The position numbers were made by a program, and so were the translations under genes. The notes under the pieces are model-generated. The model searched no databases. It was not told where the DNA came from and worked only from the letters and a program-made list of their open reading frames with translations. Below, in pieces: positions 6,032-14,298 of a stretch of DNA of 21,606 bases. Each line of letters starts with the position of its first letter. Position 1 is the stretch's first letter. The DNA is taken from NCBI GenBank assembly GCA_050735975.1, contig JBOHVS010000070.1, positions 1 to 21,606 on the forward strand, read 5' to 3'. This DNA comes from DATMBL01 sp050735975. GTDB lineage: Bacteria > Desulfobacterota > Binatia > UBA9968.

Positions 6032-7126
6032 CTAGACTTTAACTGGCTTCTGCGCACAGATCGCGGCGAGAATCTCCTCCGGCGCCAACCAGTGAAACCG
6101 GGTCTTGCCGATCCCTTCGCACATCACGAACTTGATTTTTCTTCCGGCTGCCTTCTTGTCCACTTCCATCGCTTCAATCAACTGCTGCAGCGCCGCATCA
6201 GCGGGAATAGCCGAGGGCAATCCAATTTTTTTAATCAGCTTCTCGATCCGTTCAAAGCTCTTCCGGTCGCAGAAACCTTGCCGGACGGAAATGGCTGCAG
6301 CTTGCGTTATGCCGATTGCCACGGCTTCACCGTGGAGCAGGCTCGTATAACCTGTAACCGATTCCAGGGCGTGACCGATGGTATGACCGAAATTGAGCAC
6401 CGCCCGGTAGTCGTCTTCGCGCTCGTCCTGCTCGACTACCCTGGCCTTGATCGCACAGGAGGAAGCAATAACCTGGATCAGCAAAGCGCGATCCAGCCCG
6501 ATCAGCTTCTCGATATTCTGTTCCAGGAGCTTGAAAAGTGCGGGATCCTCTATGATTCCATATTTGATGACTTCAGCGACTCCCGCGATTAACTCCCGGC
6601 GCGGCAGCGACTGCAAGACCGACACGTCGATCAGGACGAGCCGCGGCTGATAAAACGCTCCGATCAAGTTCTTCCCATCTTGATGATTGACGCCGGTCTT
6701 CCCGCCGACCGCGGAGTCAACCTGGGCGAGTAACGTCGTCGGCACCTGAACATATGGAATTCCGCGCAAGAATGTGGCGGCGGCGAAACCGGCCAAATCG
6801 CCGACCACTCCCCCGCCCAACGCCATCACACAGGATTTTCGTTCGAATCTCTCGGCTATAAGCCGGTCGTAGATCATAGATAATGATTGCAAATTCTTGT
6901 GCTCTTCGCCATCGGCGATCAACACCGGCATCACCTCGAAATCAGCTTGCTTCAAAGCATCGTACACTGGATCTAGATAGAGTTGCGCCACCGTGGGGTT
7001 TGTGACGACAGCAACCTTTCCGCGCAAACCGGCCTCCTGCAGTAACCTGCCGACTTGCGACAAGATCTCATGCCCGATATGGATCGGATAGGAGCGTTCC
7101 CCGAGGTTTACGCCAACGATTTGCAT
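6032..7126 (-). CDS. aroB: 3-dehydroquinate synthase
   Basis: 364 residues, the family's usual length. It converts DAHP to 3-dehydroquinate, step 2 of the shikimate pathway, using NAD+ and a divalent metal. The nucleotide-binding loop is seen in ALGGGVVGDLAGFAAATFLR, followed by VPTTLLAQVDSAVGGKTGVN, a hallmark of AroB. Metal ligands are visible as Glu in GVAEVIKYG, His in NFGHTIGHALE and His in LLHGEAVAIG. Start ATG 7126 begins MQIVGVNLGERSYPI, as in homologues. It sits in the pil-aro series between aroK (upstream, 221-bp gap) and aroQ (downstream, 201-bp gap). In Pseudomonas the order pilMNOPQ-aroK-aroB is classical, which supports the assignment. Confidence 0.97.
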   Translation of the reverse strand: MQIVGVNLGERSYPIHIGHEILSQVGRLLQEAGLRGKVAVVTNPTVAQLYLDPVYDALKQADFEVMPVLIADGEEHKNLQSLSMIYDRLIAERFERKSCVMALGGGVVGDLAGFAAATFLRGIPYVQVPTTLLAQVDSAVGGKTGVNHQDGKNLIGAFYQPRLVLIDVSVLQSLPRRELIAGVAEVIKYGIIEDPALFKLLEQNIEKLIGLDRALLIQVIASSCAIKARVVEQDEREDDYRAVLNFGHTIGHALESVTGYTSLLHGEAVAIGITQAAAISVRQGFCDRKSFERIEKLIKKIGLPSAIPADAALQQLIEAMEVDKKAAGRKIKFVMCEGIGKTRFHWLAPEEILAAICAQKPVKV

Positions 7127-7189
7127 GCGTCACCCTCACGTTCATCCTCTCTCGTCAGAGACTGTAGCAGTCCCTCCGGATCTGCAAAA

Positions 7190-7284
7190 TCCCCCTTTAT
7201 CCCCCTTTTGAACAAAGGGGGAATTTCTTACAAGCACTTCTTTGTTCCCCATCATCCGTACCCCCCTCTTTGAAAAAGAGGGGG
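7190..7284. repeat. Two C5/G5 hairpins in the aroK-aroB gap
   Basis: Hairpin 1: CCCCCTTT (7201-7208) with AAAGGGGG (7214-7221), 5-nt loop, preceded by another CCCCCTTTAT. Hairpin 2: CCCCCTCTTT (7262-7271) with AAAGAGGGGG (7275-7284), 3-nt loop. They are two diverged copies of one palindromic word. They could act as RNA stem-loops or partial terminators inside the operon, although no U-run follows on the minus strand. The 221-bp gap holds no gene. Confidence 0.7.
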
Positions 7285-7347
7285 AGGGGAGATTTGCGTG
7301 AGTTGAAGTTCACAGCGGCCAATTGCGACACAGTCTCTCTCAGTGAC

Positions 7348-7869
7348 TTAATGTCTTTCTATCAGCGCGACTATTCTCTCCACCACCTGCTCTACAGTCA
7401 AGCCGCTCGTGTCAACAGACGCGTGCGCCTGCGCATAGTTCCCCGCGCGCTGTTTTAGAAGCTCCTGGATCCGCTTCCCAACATCGGTCCCTTTAAGCAG
7501 CGGGCGCTCCCTGACGCTTCCCGCCCGGCGTTGAATGACATCCGGAGTCGCAGTGAGACAGACAAGAAAACTTCTTCCCTGTAGCAGCCGCAAATTATCT
7601 TCATCCATTACAACTCCGCCGCCCGTCGCAATCACCTGGCCGTTTTGGCGCAAGGTTTCCGCCAATGCCTGCCTTTCGGCTGCGCGAAAATAAGGCTCGC
7701 CCTTGCGGCTGAATATCTCACCGACCTTCATTCCTTCGGCCTTTTCGATTACTTTGTCGAGATCTACAAAACGCCGCCTTAGCCGTCGAGCCAGGCTCCG
7801 GCCCACGGCGCTCTTACCCACGGCCATGAAGCCGGTCAAAGCGATATTGTTTACGACATTTCGCTGCAA
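7348..7869 (-). CDS. aroK: Shikimate kinase
   Basis: 173 residues, normal length. It phosphorylates shikimate with ATP, step 5 of the shikimate pathway, in the cytoplasm. The P-loop GFMAVGKS lies at 13-20, the magnesium/shikimate motif DLD at 36-38, and the substrate arginine Arg62 in EPYFRAAE. The Walker-B-like GGG lies at 83-85 (ATGGGVV) and the lid RERPLL at 120-125. Start ATG 7869 gives MQRNVVNNIALTG. It lies between aroC (202-bp gap) and aroB (221-bp gap), both gaps filled with palindromic repeats. No missing residue or frameshift is seen. Confidence 0.96.
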   Translation of the reverse strand: MQRNVVNNIALTGFMAVGKSAVGRSLARRLRRRFVDLDKVIEKAEGMKVGEIFSRKGEPYFRAAERQALAETLRQNGQVIATGGGVVMDEDNLRLLQGRSFLVCLTATPDVIQRRAGSVRERPLLKGTDVGKRIQELLKQRAGNYAQAHASVDTSGLTVEQVVERIVALIERH

Positions 7870-7882
7870 CGGATTAGCAGTT

Positions 7883-8068
7883 GCTGAAAAACTTTGCTTG
7901 CAGGCTCCTCAATTGTAACCGGCATATGGCTTATAGCTAATGGCATATAGATGGGACCAAGGAACCATACGCCATAAGCCATACGCTACAAGCCAGGTGG
8001 AGCGAGGCGATTGAGCGCACCCTTCGACAATGCTCAGGGCAATCGGCATATGAGTCTTTTTCAGGAGC
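7883..8068. repeat. Palindromic repeat element in the aroC-aroK gap
   Basis: The gap is bracketed by GCTGAAAAACTTT at 7883 and an opposed CTTTTTCAGGAGCCTG near 8055. Inside, TATGGCTTAT (7925-7934) pairs with ATAAGCCATA (7974-7983) within longer imperfect arms built of 'GGCATATGG' words. A second motif at 8020-8040 reads CCCTTCGACA then ATGCTCAGGGC, an imperfect palindrome of a kind found in many environmental genomes. No coding potential is seen. It may be a MITE-like non-autonomous element. Confidence 0.55.
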
Positions 8069-8071
8069 CTG

Positions 8072-9268
8072 TTAGAAGTTCTTGATCTGCTCCAGATAGC
8101 CTTCGTAGTTACGCTTGATCTCATGAAGCGAATCTCCGCCAAACTTCTCCAGAAAAGCGCCCGCGAGCTCGAAAGCAACCACAGATTCGCCGACCACGGC
8201 GGCGGCAGGCGCGGCACAGACATCCGAGCGTTCAACGGACGCATCGGCCGGCTGCTTCGACCGGAGGTCCACAGACTGCAAAGGGCTCATCAAGGTTGAA
8301 ATCGGCTTCATGGCGACACGCGCGACGAGCGGCGCTCCGTTGGTCATGCCGCCCTCTGTGCCCCCTGAGTTATTGCTGCCGCGGTAAAACCCTGTCGGGA
8401 CGATCCGGGGCGTCCCTTCGGTCACCATTTTGGCCGGATCAAAGAAGATTTCGTCGTGCACTTGAGAGCCGCGGCGACGGGCCATCTCGAACCCCAGCCC
8501 GATTTCCACTCCCTTGATAGCTTGAATGCTCATAAGCGCCCGCGCCAGCCGCCCGTCCAGCTTCCGGTCCCATTGAGTATGCGTACCCAATCCGGGCGGC
8601 AGTCCCAGCACGACCACTTCAAAGATGCCGCCCAAAGTATCCCCGTGCTTCTTGCAGTCCTCGATGAGAGCGATCATTTTTTCTTCCGCTCTTTTGTCCG
8701 CCGCCCGCACCGGAGACTCCTCGGATCGAGCGTAGACCTCCTCGTACGAGAGACCCACCGTGTCGGACATAACGTGTCCGATGGAGCGGATATACCCCAT
8801 GATCCTGATACCAAACGGAGCCAGAAGTTGCTTGCAGAAGGAGCCGACCGCCGTGCGTGAAACCGTGTCGCGCGCGCTCGCGCGCTCGAGAATGTCGCGG
8901 ATATCTGAGCGACCATACTTGAACACCCCGGTTAGATCCGCATGCCCGGGGCGCGGCTTCGTTACCGCGATTTTTTCGTCTCTGTCCTCGGGCGCGGCGG
9001 ACATCTTCTTGGTCCAGTTCTTCCAATCGCGATTCTCGATGCCAAGCGCAACCGGGGATCCGAGGGTCTCACCCCATCGAATACCAGAGCGAATTTGAAC
9101 TTCGTCCTTCTCGATCAGCATTCTGCCGCCCCGGCCGTACCCTTGCTGGCGGCGCCAGAGGTCGTGATTGATTTTGGATGTGTCGATAGAAAAGCCCGCA
9201 GGAACCCCGTCGATAAGCATGGTTAGATAGGGCCCGTGCGACTCTCCCGCAGTGAAGTAGCGCAACAT
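8072..9268 (-). CDS. aroC: Chorismate synthase
   Basis: 398 residues, usual length for the FMN-dependent enzyme that converts EPSP to chorismate, the last shikimate step. The N-terminal signature RYFTAGESHGP (His11 catalytic) is intact. GYGRGGRM, then ERASARDTVSRTAVG (the second signature, usually GRSSARET), and GGTEGGMTNG near 308-317 are also present, as are the flavin-site residues around them. ATG 9268 is preceded by AGG at 9 nt and by a 32-nt gap from the pilQ stop, so it is likely cotranscribed with the pil genes. The classical pilMNOPQ-aroKB order lacks aroC and aroQ at this place, so this cluster is extended. No oddities in the protein. Confidence 0.97.
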   Translation of the reverse strand: MLRYFTAGESHGPYLTMLIDGVPAGFSIDTSKINHDLWRRQQGYGRGGRMLIEKDEVQIRSGIRWGETLGSPVALGIENRDWKNWTKKMSAAPEDRDEKIAVTKPRPGHADLTGVFKYGRSDIRDILERASARDTVSRTAVGSFCKQLLAPFGIRIMGYIRSIGHVMSDTVGLSYEEVYARSEESPVRAADKRAEEKMIALIEDCKKHGDTLGGIFEVVVLGLPPGLGTHTQWDRKLDGRLARALMSIQAIKGVEIGLGFEMARRRGSQVHDEIFFDPAKMVTEGTPRIVPTGFYRGSNNSGGTEGGMTNGAPLVARVAMKPISTLMSPLQSVDLRSKQPADASVERSDVCAAPAAAVVGESVVAFELAGAFLEKFGGDSLHEIKRNYEGYLEQIKNF

Positions 9269-9300
9269 GCGGGTATCCTACTCTATTCCACTAAGGCGGG

Positions 9301-11355
9301 CTAGGGCTGTGCGGAGGGAGATGCGGCCTGCTCTCCCTGGGTTCTCTTCATCTGCTCACGCCAAAGCTCCTCTGCTGTGGGCAGGTTTTCTGAACCAGCA
9401 GCGGCAATCCGCGGGGTGATAAATACCACCAGCTCTTCGAAATCTTTCTGAATCCGCCAGTTTTTAAATAACCATCCAAGCACAGGGATATCTTTCAAAT
9501 AAGGCACACCACCCTCCGAGGTGGCATCCGTGTCCTTTAGTATTCCGCCGATAACAATGGTCTCACCGTCCTTTACGAGGACGTTTGCCTCCGCCTCCCT
9601 ATTGAGCTCGTCAAAGGGAACGACTCCACCTGTCCCGGCAGGCACTGTTGGTGAATTCGCAATCGAACTCGATTTCACCTTGATATTCATCAAGACGAAG
9701 CCGTCGCTGGAAACCTGAGGGATCACGGTTAAGTTGATACCTACGGGTATTCTCTCCGTCGCCACTGCGGCGCCTGCGGCCGCCCCAGTGCCGCTGGCAA
9801 TGTTGGTTGAACTCGGCAGCGCGATTCGAAGAATTCGCTCGCTTTTGATTGTTGAAGGCACATTATTCAGTGTCACAACTGATGGGCGTGAAATAATTTT
9901 GATATGACCCTCATTTTCTGCAGCGGATAGAATTGCCCGAATGTTATTGCCGAAATAACCGAACCGAAAACCGGAACCCGGCACAATGAGTTGGTCGGTT
10001 ATCCCCTGGGCCGATCCCGCAAAGGGAGCACCAGCCAAGAATCGTGAACTGCCAATGATTCGACCATCATTGAATATTTTGTCCAGTTCCAATCCGAGAG
10101 CTCGTGAAAATGACGGCGTCGTTTCGACCAGATTAGATTCGATCAACACCTGTGTCGTACGTCGATCCAACTTCGCTATCAGGGTGCTGACATCATCGAT
10201 CGACTTCCTGATGTCCCGAACCATGATCGTGTTGCTTCGCTCATCGACCACCAAGGCGGCATCCGGCCGCTTGGTCATAAGCGCTTTCACCCTGGGCTCG
10301 AGATCTTTGGCCTTGGCGTAATTGACGTTGAAATAGGTGGTGTGCAGCGGTTCCCGTTCTTCCCGTGACCTTCTGGCGGCTGCCAGCGCATCATTCTCTG
10401 CTTTCAAAGCACCGGCGGTCGAGATACGCACAACGTTGCCGACCTGCTCCTTAACCAACCCATTCGTATCAATAAGCAGATTCAAAGCTTGATCCCAGGG
10501 CACTTCTATCAGGCGAATGGTCACCCTGCGGTTCACATCGGGGGTAACAATCATGTTAAGCCCGCTGACCTCAGCCAAGAGCCTGAAGACGTTCTTGATA
10601 TCGGCGTCTTTGAAATCAAGAGAAATTTTTTGCCCGGTATAGGTTTTCTCGACTGCCCGAGGATCGTCTGTAGACGAGACCTGTGACTTGGATTCACCCC
10701 TGGGCATCGCCTCCACAGTCTTTGTATCGGCGCGCTTTCCGCCCTTGACGAGCGTGACATCCTTTTTCGCCGTCGCCTTCTGATCGACCGCGCCGATTAC
10801 GATCTTCAGCCCGCCATCTTCGGGAGTCACAAAATAGGCAGGCACTGTCGCAGCCGCGATGTCAGCGCTCAGGCGAAGAGTCCCCTCAGCGGAGCTCAAC
10901 CTTAATGTCGAGACCCAATGTGTATCGACATGAAAGCTCTCGACCTGGCCCAGCCGCTTGGCGTCGCCAAACACATCCAACACGACACGGGCAGGCTGGG
11001 GAAGCACGAAATGGCGAAACTGAGTCACCGGCTGTGAAAATTTCATCTGGAGCGTTGTTTGACCATGCTCCTCACGGACTAAAAGCTCTTGGATCCTGAA
11101 CGGCTGGTTTTCCAAAGTTGGACTTTTGACAACTGCTTGAGCTTCGGCCGTGGAAGGCGCGCCACGGGATGCCTGGGTTTCACGGGTAATCTGCGGAGCC
11201 GCGTTTTTATCGGCGCTTGCAGAGCAACCGAAGAGGCCGATTGCGTAAGCAACCGTTACTAGCACATGGACAGCGAGCACACATGCACGGCAGCGTGCTC
11301 TGTTCGTCCGATGGCTTCCGCCTTTCGCCTTTATCATCCTATTCACTCTATTCAC
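9301..11355 (-). CDS. pilQ: Type IV pilus outer-membrane secretin PilQ
   Basis: 684 residues. An AMIN domain, peptidoglycan-binding in PilQ, spans about 85-187. A secretin/TonB N-terminal (STN) domain follows from ISLDFKDADIKNVFRLLAEV, then an N1-type domain (TTYFNVNYAKAKDLEPRVKA...), and the C-terminal secretin barrel with KIISRPSVVTLNN, VKDGETIVIGGIL and VPYLKDIPVLGWLFK. It forms the gated pore for the pilus. The N-terminus ends AYAIGLFGC/SAS, a plausible lipobox with Cys44, so it may be a self-anchored lipoprotein. GTG 11355 overlaps the pilP stop by 4 nt (GTGA), like the ATGA junctions upstream. GTG 11346 (GGAG 8 nt upstream) and ATG 11337 are alternative starts. Confidence 0.95.
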   Translation of the reverse strand: MNRVNRMIKAKGGSHRTNRARCRACVLAVHVLVTVAYAIGLFGCSASADKNAAPQITRETQASRGAPSTAEAQAVVKSPTLENQPFRIQELLVREEHGQTTLQMKFSQPVTQFRHFVLPQPARVVLDVFGDAKRLGQVESFHVDTHWVSTLRLSSAEGTLRLSADIAAATVPAYFVTPEDGGLKIVIGAVDQKATAKKDVTLVKGGKRADTKTVEAMPRGESKSQVSSTDDPRAVEKTYTGQKISLDFKDADIKNVFRLLAEVSGLNMIVTPDVNRRVTIRLIEVPWDQALNLLIDTNGLVKEQVGNVVRISTAGALKAENDALAAARRSREEREPLHTTYFNVNYAKAKDLEPRVKALMTKRPDAALVVDERSNTIMVRDIRKSIDDVSTLIAKLDRRTTQVLIESNLVETTPSFSRALGLELDKIFNDGRIIGSSRFLAGAPFAGSAQGITDQLIVPGSGFRFGYFGNNIRAILSAAENEGHIKIISRPSVVTLNNVPSTIKSERILRIALPSSTNIASGTGAAAGAAVATERIPVGINLTVIPQVSSDGFVLMNIKVKSSSIANSPTVPAGTGGVVPFDELNREAEANVLVKDGETIVIGGILKDTDATSEGGVPYLKDIPVLGWLFKNWRIQKDFEELVVFITPRIAAAGSENLPTAEELWREQMKRTQGEQAASPSAQP

Positions 11356-11975
11356 TCCGTCGCCAAACGCATATTGACCTTGCGTTTCTTTCTCGCGCCA
11401 TAGTTGTCATGATAAAACTCCTCAACGACAATCGCATTACGGCCAATCGCCTTGATCTTCCCATCGTTTACGCCGATGGGAGTGCCGATTTTGACGATAT
11501 AACCTAGACCCCCGGAGTCTTCGACCATCGCCCGCGGCTCCTTTATGTTCCAAACCACTCCAACAACTTTAAGTTGACCGAGGTCGAATCGTTCCAACGG
11601 CGAGAGGTTTTCCCGTCGTCGAGAGACAGTGCCTGCTTTCATAGTCGCCGGGCGAAATGGATCGCGCTTCCCCTGAGCAGAGAACCGATCCGTCTCCGTT
11701 TGTTCTATCTTCTTTGCAGGGATTACTAGATTATCGGGCTGGCTCTTCCCGTCGGGCGCCGTTTTAGTGTGGCGGCCCTTCTCAAGCTTCGACCCCACCG
11801 CTCGCTTCAGGCTTTCGAGACCCTTACTGATCGCTCCCGGTAATTGGCCCAGCTTATCGACAGCTTCTTTGGTCTTTTGCGAAGGCGTTTGTAGCGCCTC
11901 CTGGGCGGCTGAAATTCCCTCTAAAGAAAACCCCCAGAGAAATAAAATGAACGAAATGCTAAACGCCGATAGCAT
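11352..11975 (-). CDS. pilP: Type IV pilus alignment protein PilP
   Basis: 207 residues. A signal-like N-terminus (ISFILFLWGFSLEG, probable cut ISA/AQ) precedes a long Lys/Gln-rich linker. The conserved PilP core follows: GKRDPFRP, LSPLERFDLGQLKVVGVVW and the beta-sandwich GLGYIVKIGTPIGVNDGKI. PilP binds PilN/O on one side and PilQ on the other. In Pseudomonas and Neisseria PilP is a lipoprotein; this protein has no cysteine in its N-terminal region, and no in-frame alternative start upstream supplies one. It starts 8 nt after the pilO stop without a strong ribosome binding site, suggesting coupling. Confidence 0.92.
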   Translation of the reverse strand: MLSAFSISFILFLWGFSLEGISAAQEALQTPSQKTKEAVDKLGQLPGAISKGLESLKRAVGSKLEKGRHTKTAPDGKSQPDNLVIPAKKIEQTETDRFSAQGKRDPFRPATMKAGTVSRRRENLSPLERFDLGQLKVVGVVWNIKEPRAMVEDSGGLGYIVKIGTPIGVNDGKIKAIGRNAIVVEEFYHDNYGARKKRKVNMRLATE

Positions 11976-11983
11976 GGATTCGG

Positions 11984-12607
11984 TTATTTCTTTCCTTTCG
12001 CCGCTTTGGCTTTTTGCTCGGCAATTTTTTTGCGCTCCGCCTCACCCAGGAATCGAAAGGTCGTTGCCATCGTCGAGGTCTCAAGGATAACCCGGTCTCC
12101 TGTTACCTTGGGATTCTTCAAAACAATATTGTTCATATTGACGAGCCGAGTTAACCTTCCTACTTCGTCAAAAAATGAGACCACGTTGAAAAAGTGGCCT
12201 TTCACGACAACTTCCACCGGGATCTCAGCATAGAAGTCCTGATAGTTCTCGCTCCGAGGTCGAAACAGCATGATTTCAAGTCCTGACTCTCGAGCTTTCG
12301 TCGAAATGCTCCTCAACAGCTCAGGGATCTCTTTCTTGTTGGGAAGCTGCGCTACGGCCTCCTTCAGCCTGGCCTCCAGTTCCTGCAGGTCTTTCTGCAA
12401 CTTGGGTCTGTTTGCCGCCTGCTGTCGCTTTTTATTCCTCTCGTTTTCCGCGCTTTCGACGTCCTGACTCAGCCTACCGATTTCGGCGTCCTGGGGCGAA
12501 TAAGCATACAGATACCCGACCATCAACAACAGAATGACGACAACCGCCAGGATGCCGATCTTGTCTCTTTTGGGCCTGTCTAGAATAGAGTCAAGAAAAT
12601 GGTTCAC
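11984..12607 (-). CDS. pilO: Type IV pilus alignment protein PilO
   Basis: 207 residues. A short cytoplasmic N-terminus (MNHFLDSILDRPKRDK) and a single membrane helix (IGILAVVVILLLMVGYLYAY) lead into a periplasmic coiled coil (about 43-90). The ferredoxin-like PilO core includes LPNKKEIPELLRSISTKARESGLEIMLFRP and EIPVEVVVKGHFFNVVSFFDEVGRL, both family hallmarks. A Lys/Ala-rich tail ends the protein. PilO pairs with PilN in the inner-membrane alignment platform. The ATG overlaps the pilN stop by 4 nt (ATGA). Length and topology are normal. Confidence 0.95.
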   Translation of the reverse strand: MNHFLDSILDRPKRDKIGILAVVVILLLMVGYLYAYSPQDAEIGRLSQDVESAENERNKKRQQAANRPKLQKDLQELEARLKEAVAQLPNKKEIPELLRSISTKARESGLEIMLFRPRSENYQDFYAEIPVEVVVKGHFFNVVSFFDEVGRLTRLVNMNNIVLKNPKVTGDRVILETSTMATTFRFLGEAERKKIAEQKAKAAKGKK

Positions 12608-13209
12608 CCTTTTTTCTCCTGTTTGCTGGCGGGTGAGCCTCCAACTTTGGCACCGGCCGATGCGGCCGGTTGATACGCCACCCCCGATTTAATCGAGAAT
12701 TTCTTGTATGGCCCGGTTTTGTCATCAGCTTGGGTGGTCTCGATCAACTCTATGTTCCGGAAATAAGCGAAATTTGAAAGAGCTTTCAGGAAATCCGCCA
12801 CCGTTTGATTATCCATGGCCATCCCCGTGATAGTCACTTCATTTCCGGACTCTTTATATTCCGTGAGCCACAGACCTGAAGGAGTGGCAGCTGAAAGACT
12901 CTCTAAGACACGGACCGGACCGATTTTTTTCGTATTTAAATTATCTAAGACCTGCGTCTTGCCCTTTAGCTCCTTGATCTTGTTTTGCAGCTCACCGACT
13001 TCCTTTACCTTCGCGTTGAGCATTTCGTTTTCTTTGCGTAGATCCGCCAAGTGATTTTGCAGGCTCGACACGCGGGACGATTGATACAGGTAAACGCCAA
13101 TTATTAAGAGCAACGTAGCTAGCACAGTCGCCCCCCCGATTATGAGACCCCGGCGCCGTGTCACTTCGGCACTGATTTCTCGTACCGGGAGAAGATTAAT
13201 GCGAATCAT
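12604..13209 (-). CDS. pilN: Type IV pilus alignment protein PilN
   Basis: 201 residues. It begins MIRINLLPVRE, the INLLP motif that docks into PilM. One membrane helix (LIIGGATVLATLLLIIGVYLY) is followed by a periplasmic coiled coil (about 48-85) and the PilN fold with VLESLSAATPSGLWLTEY and DFLKALSNFAYFRNIELIE. The C-terminus is Ala/Gly/Lys-rich. It links cytoplasmic PilM to periplasmic PilO. The gene overlaps pilM by 4 nt at its start and pilO by 4 nt at its end, so translation is coupled. Confidence 0.95.
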   Translation of the reverse strand: MIRINLLPVREISAEVTRRRGLIIGGATVLATLLLIIGVYLYQSSRVSSLQNHLADLRKENEMLNAKVKEVGELQNKIKELKGKTQVLDNLNTKKIGPVRVLESLSAATPSGLWLTEYKESGNEVTITGMAMDNQTVADFLKALSNFAYFRNIELIETTQADDKTGPYKKFSIKSGVAYQPAASAGAKVGGSPASKQEKKG

Positions 13210-14297
13210 TTGTCGCCCGGCCTCCGAATCGCTAAACCGGCTCCCACGGCGAATAGCGGCGCTGCCTCCGCTAAATAACCGCTGTCAATATTCTTGCCCA
13301 CCGTAAAAGCTCGAAAAGGTTCAGCCAGTCGTACCGGAATCCCAAGCCGCTCTTCCAGCAGACCGCACAATCCCGGAACTTTGGCGCTGCCACCGCTGAC
13401 ATATATCGTACGGATCCCTTCCTCGGACGCTACTGCCCCATACAAGCTAAGAGTTCGCCTGATTTCTTCGGCTAAGTTCTCCGCAGTCGGCCGAACAATA
13501 GCCGCCACATCGGCAGCCTTTTTTCCGTCCAAGCTTCCAGTAATTTTCACGTTTTCGGCTGCCTTGCTGGAAATCTGCAGCTCCCGGCGCAAGCTATCGG
13601 TAAATTCTTCGCCTCCCACGGGCAAATCTCCGGTAAACGTTGACATCCCGTTGCTCAGCACGTTCATGCTTGTATAACGCGCCCCGATATGGATTAGGCC
13701 AATCGCTTCTCCAGGGTTTTGCGTGTAGTTGATCTCGTACATGCTTTCCATCGCAAAATAATCGACGTCCATAATCGCCGGCGAGAGGCCGGCCTGTTCA
13801 ATGATGTCCGTATAACTGTCAACAATTTCCTTCCTAACCGCGACCATGAGAACTTCAATTTTGTTGCCGCCGTCGAGATAGTTGACTACCTGGTAGTCAA
13901 GATTAACGTTCTCCAAGCTCTCCGGGATCACCTGTTTTGCTTCGAATTCGACGTTGGTGTCCAACTCCTCCCCCTGCTGCATGGGCAGTTGGAATTTTTT
14001 CATGATAACAGCCCGGCCGGGAACGGCGGAGATCACTTTTTTTGCCTTAACGCCATTCTCCTGAATCAGCCTGCGCATCGATTCAACCACGGTCCCGCCC
14101 TCGACCACCATGTTGTTTTGCACGGCGCCTGGCGGGAGAGGCAAAACACCTGCATTGAGAAGCCGGTAGCCATTCTTGTCGGCCGCGGCCTCGACCATCT
14201 TGATCGAGCTGGAGCCGATATCGAAGGCGACGTATTCATCTCTCGGACCAAGGGGAATGAAGGAGCCAAGATTCAGTTTTTTCCAAAATTCAGGCAT
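13206..14297 (-). CDS. pilM: Type IV pilus assembly ATPase-like protein PilM
   Basis: 363 residues, the usual length of this FtsA/actin-like cytoplasmic protein that binds ATP and the PilN N-terminus. YVAFDIGSSSIKMVEA (about 23-38) is the first phosphate loop. AVPGRAVIMKKFQLP and MVAVRKEIVDSYTDIIEQAG follow, then GLIHIGARYTSMNVL (second phosphate loop), DLPVGGEEFTDSLRREL and the adenosine motif IYVSGGSAKVPGL near the end. The ATG follows the stop of the upstream HTH gene by one nucleotide, so both are on one transcript. Confidence 0.96.
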   Translation of the reverse strand: MPEFWKKLNLGSFIPLGPRDEYVAFDIGSSSIKMVEAAADKNGYRLLNAGVLPLPPGAVQNNMVVEGGTVVESMRRLIQENGVKAKKVISAVPGRAVIMKKFQLPMQQGEELDTNVEFEAKQVIPESLENVNLDYQVVNYLDGGNKIEVLMVAVRKEIVDSYTDIIEQAGLSPAIMDVDYFAMESMYEINYTQNPGEAIGLIHIGARYTSMNVLSNGMSTFTGDLPVGGEEFTDSLRRELQISSKAAENVKITGSLDGKKAADVAAIVRPTAENLAEEIRRTLSLYGAVASEEGIRTIYVSGGSAKVPGLCGLLEERLGIPVRLAEPFRAFTVGKNIDSGYLAEAAPLFAVGAGLAIRRPGDK

Positions 14298-14298
14298 C

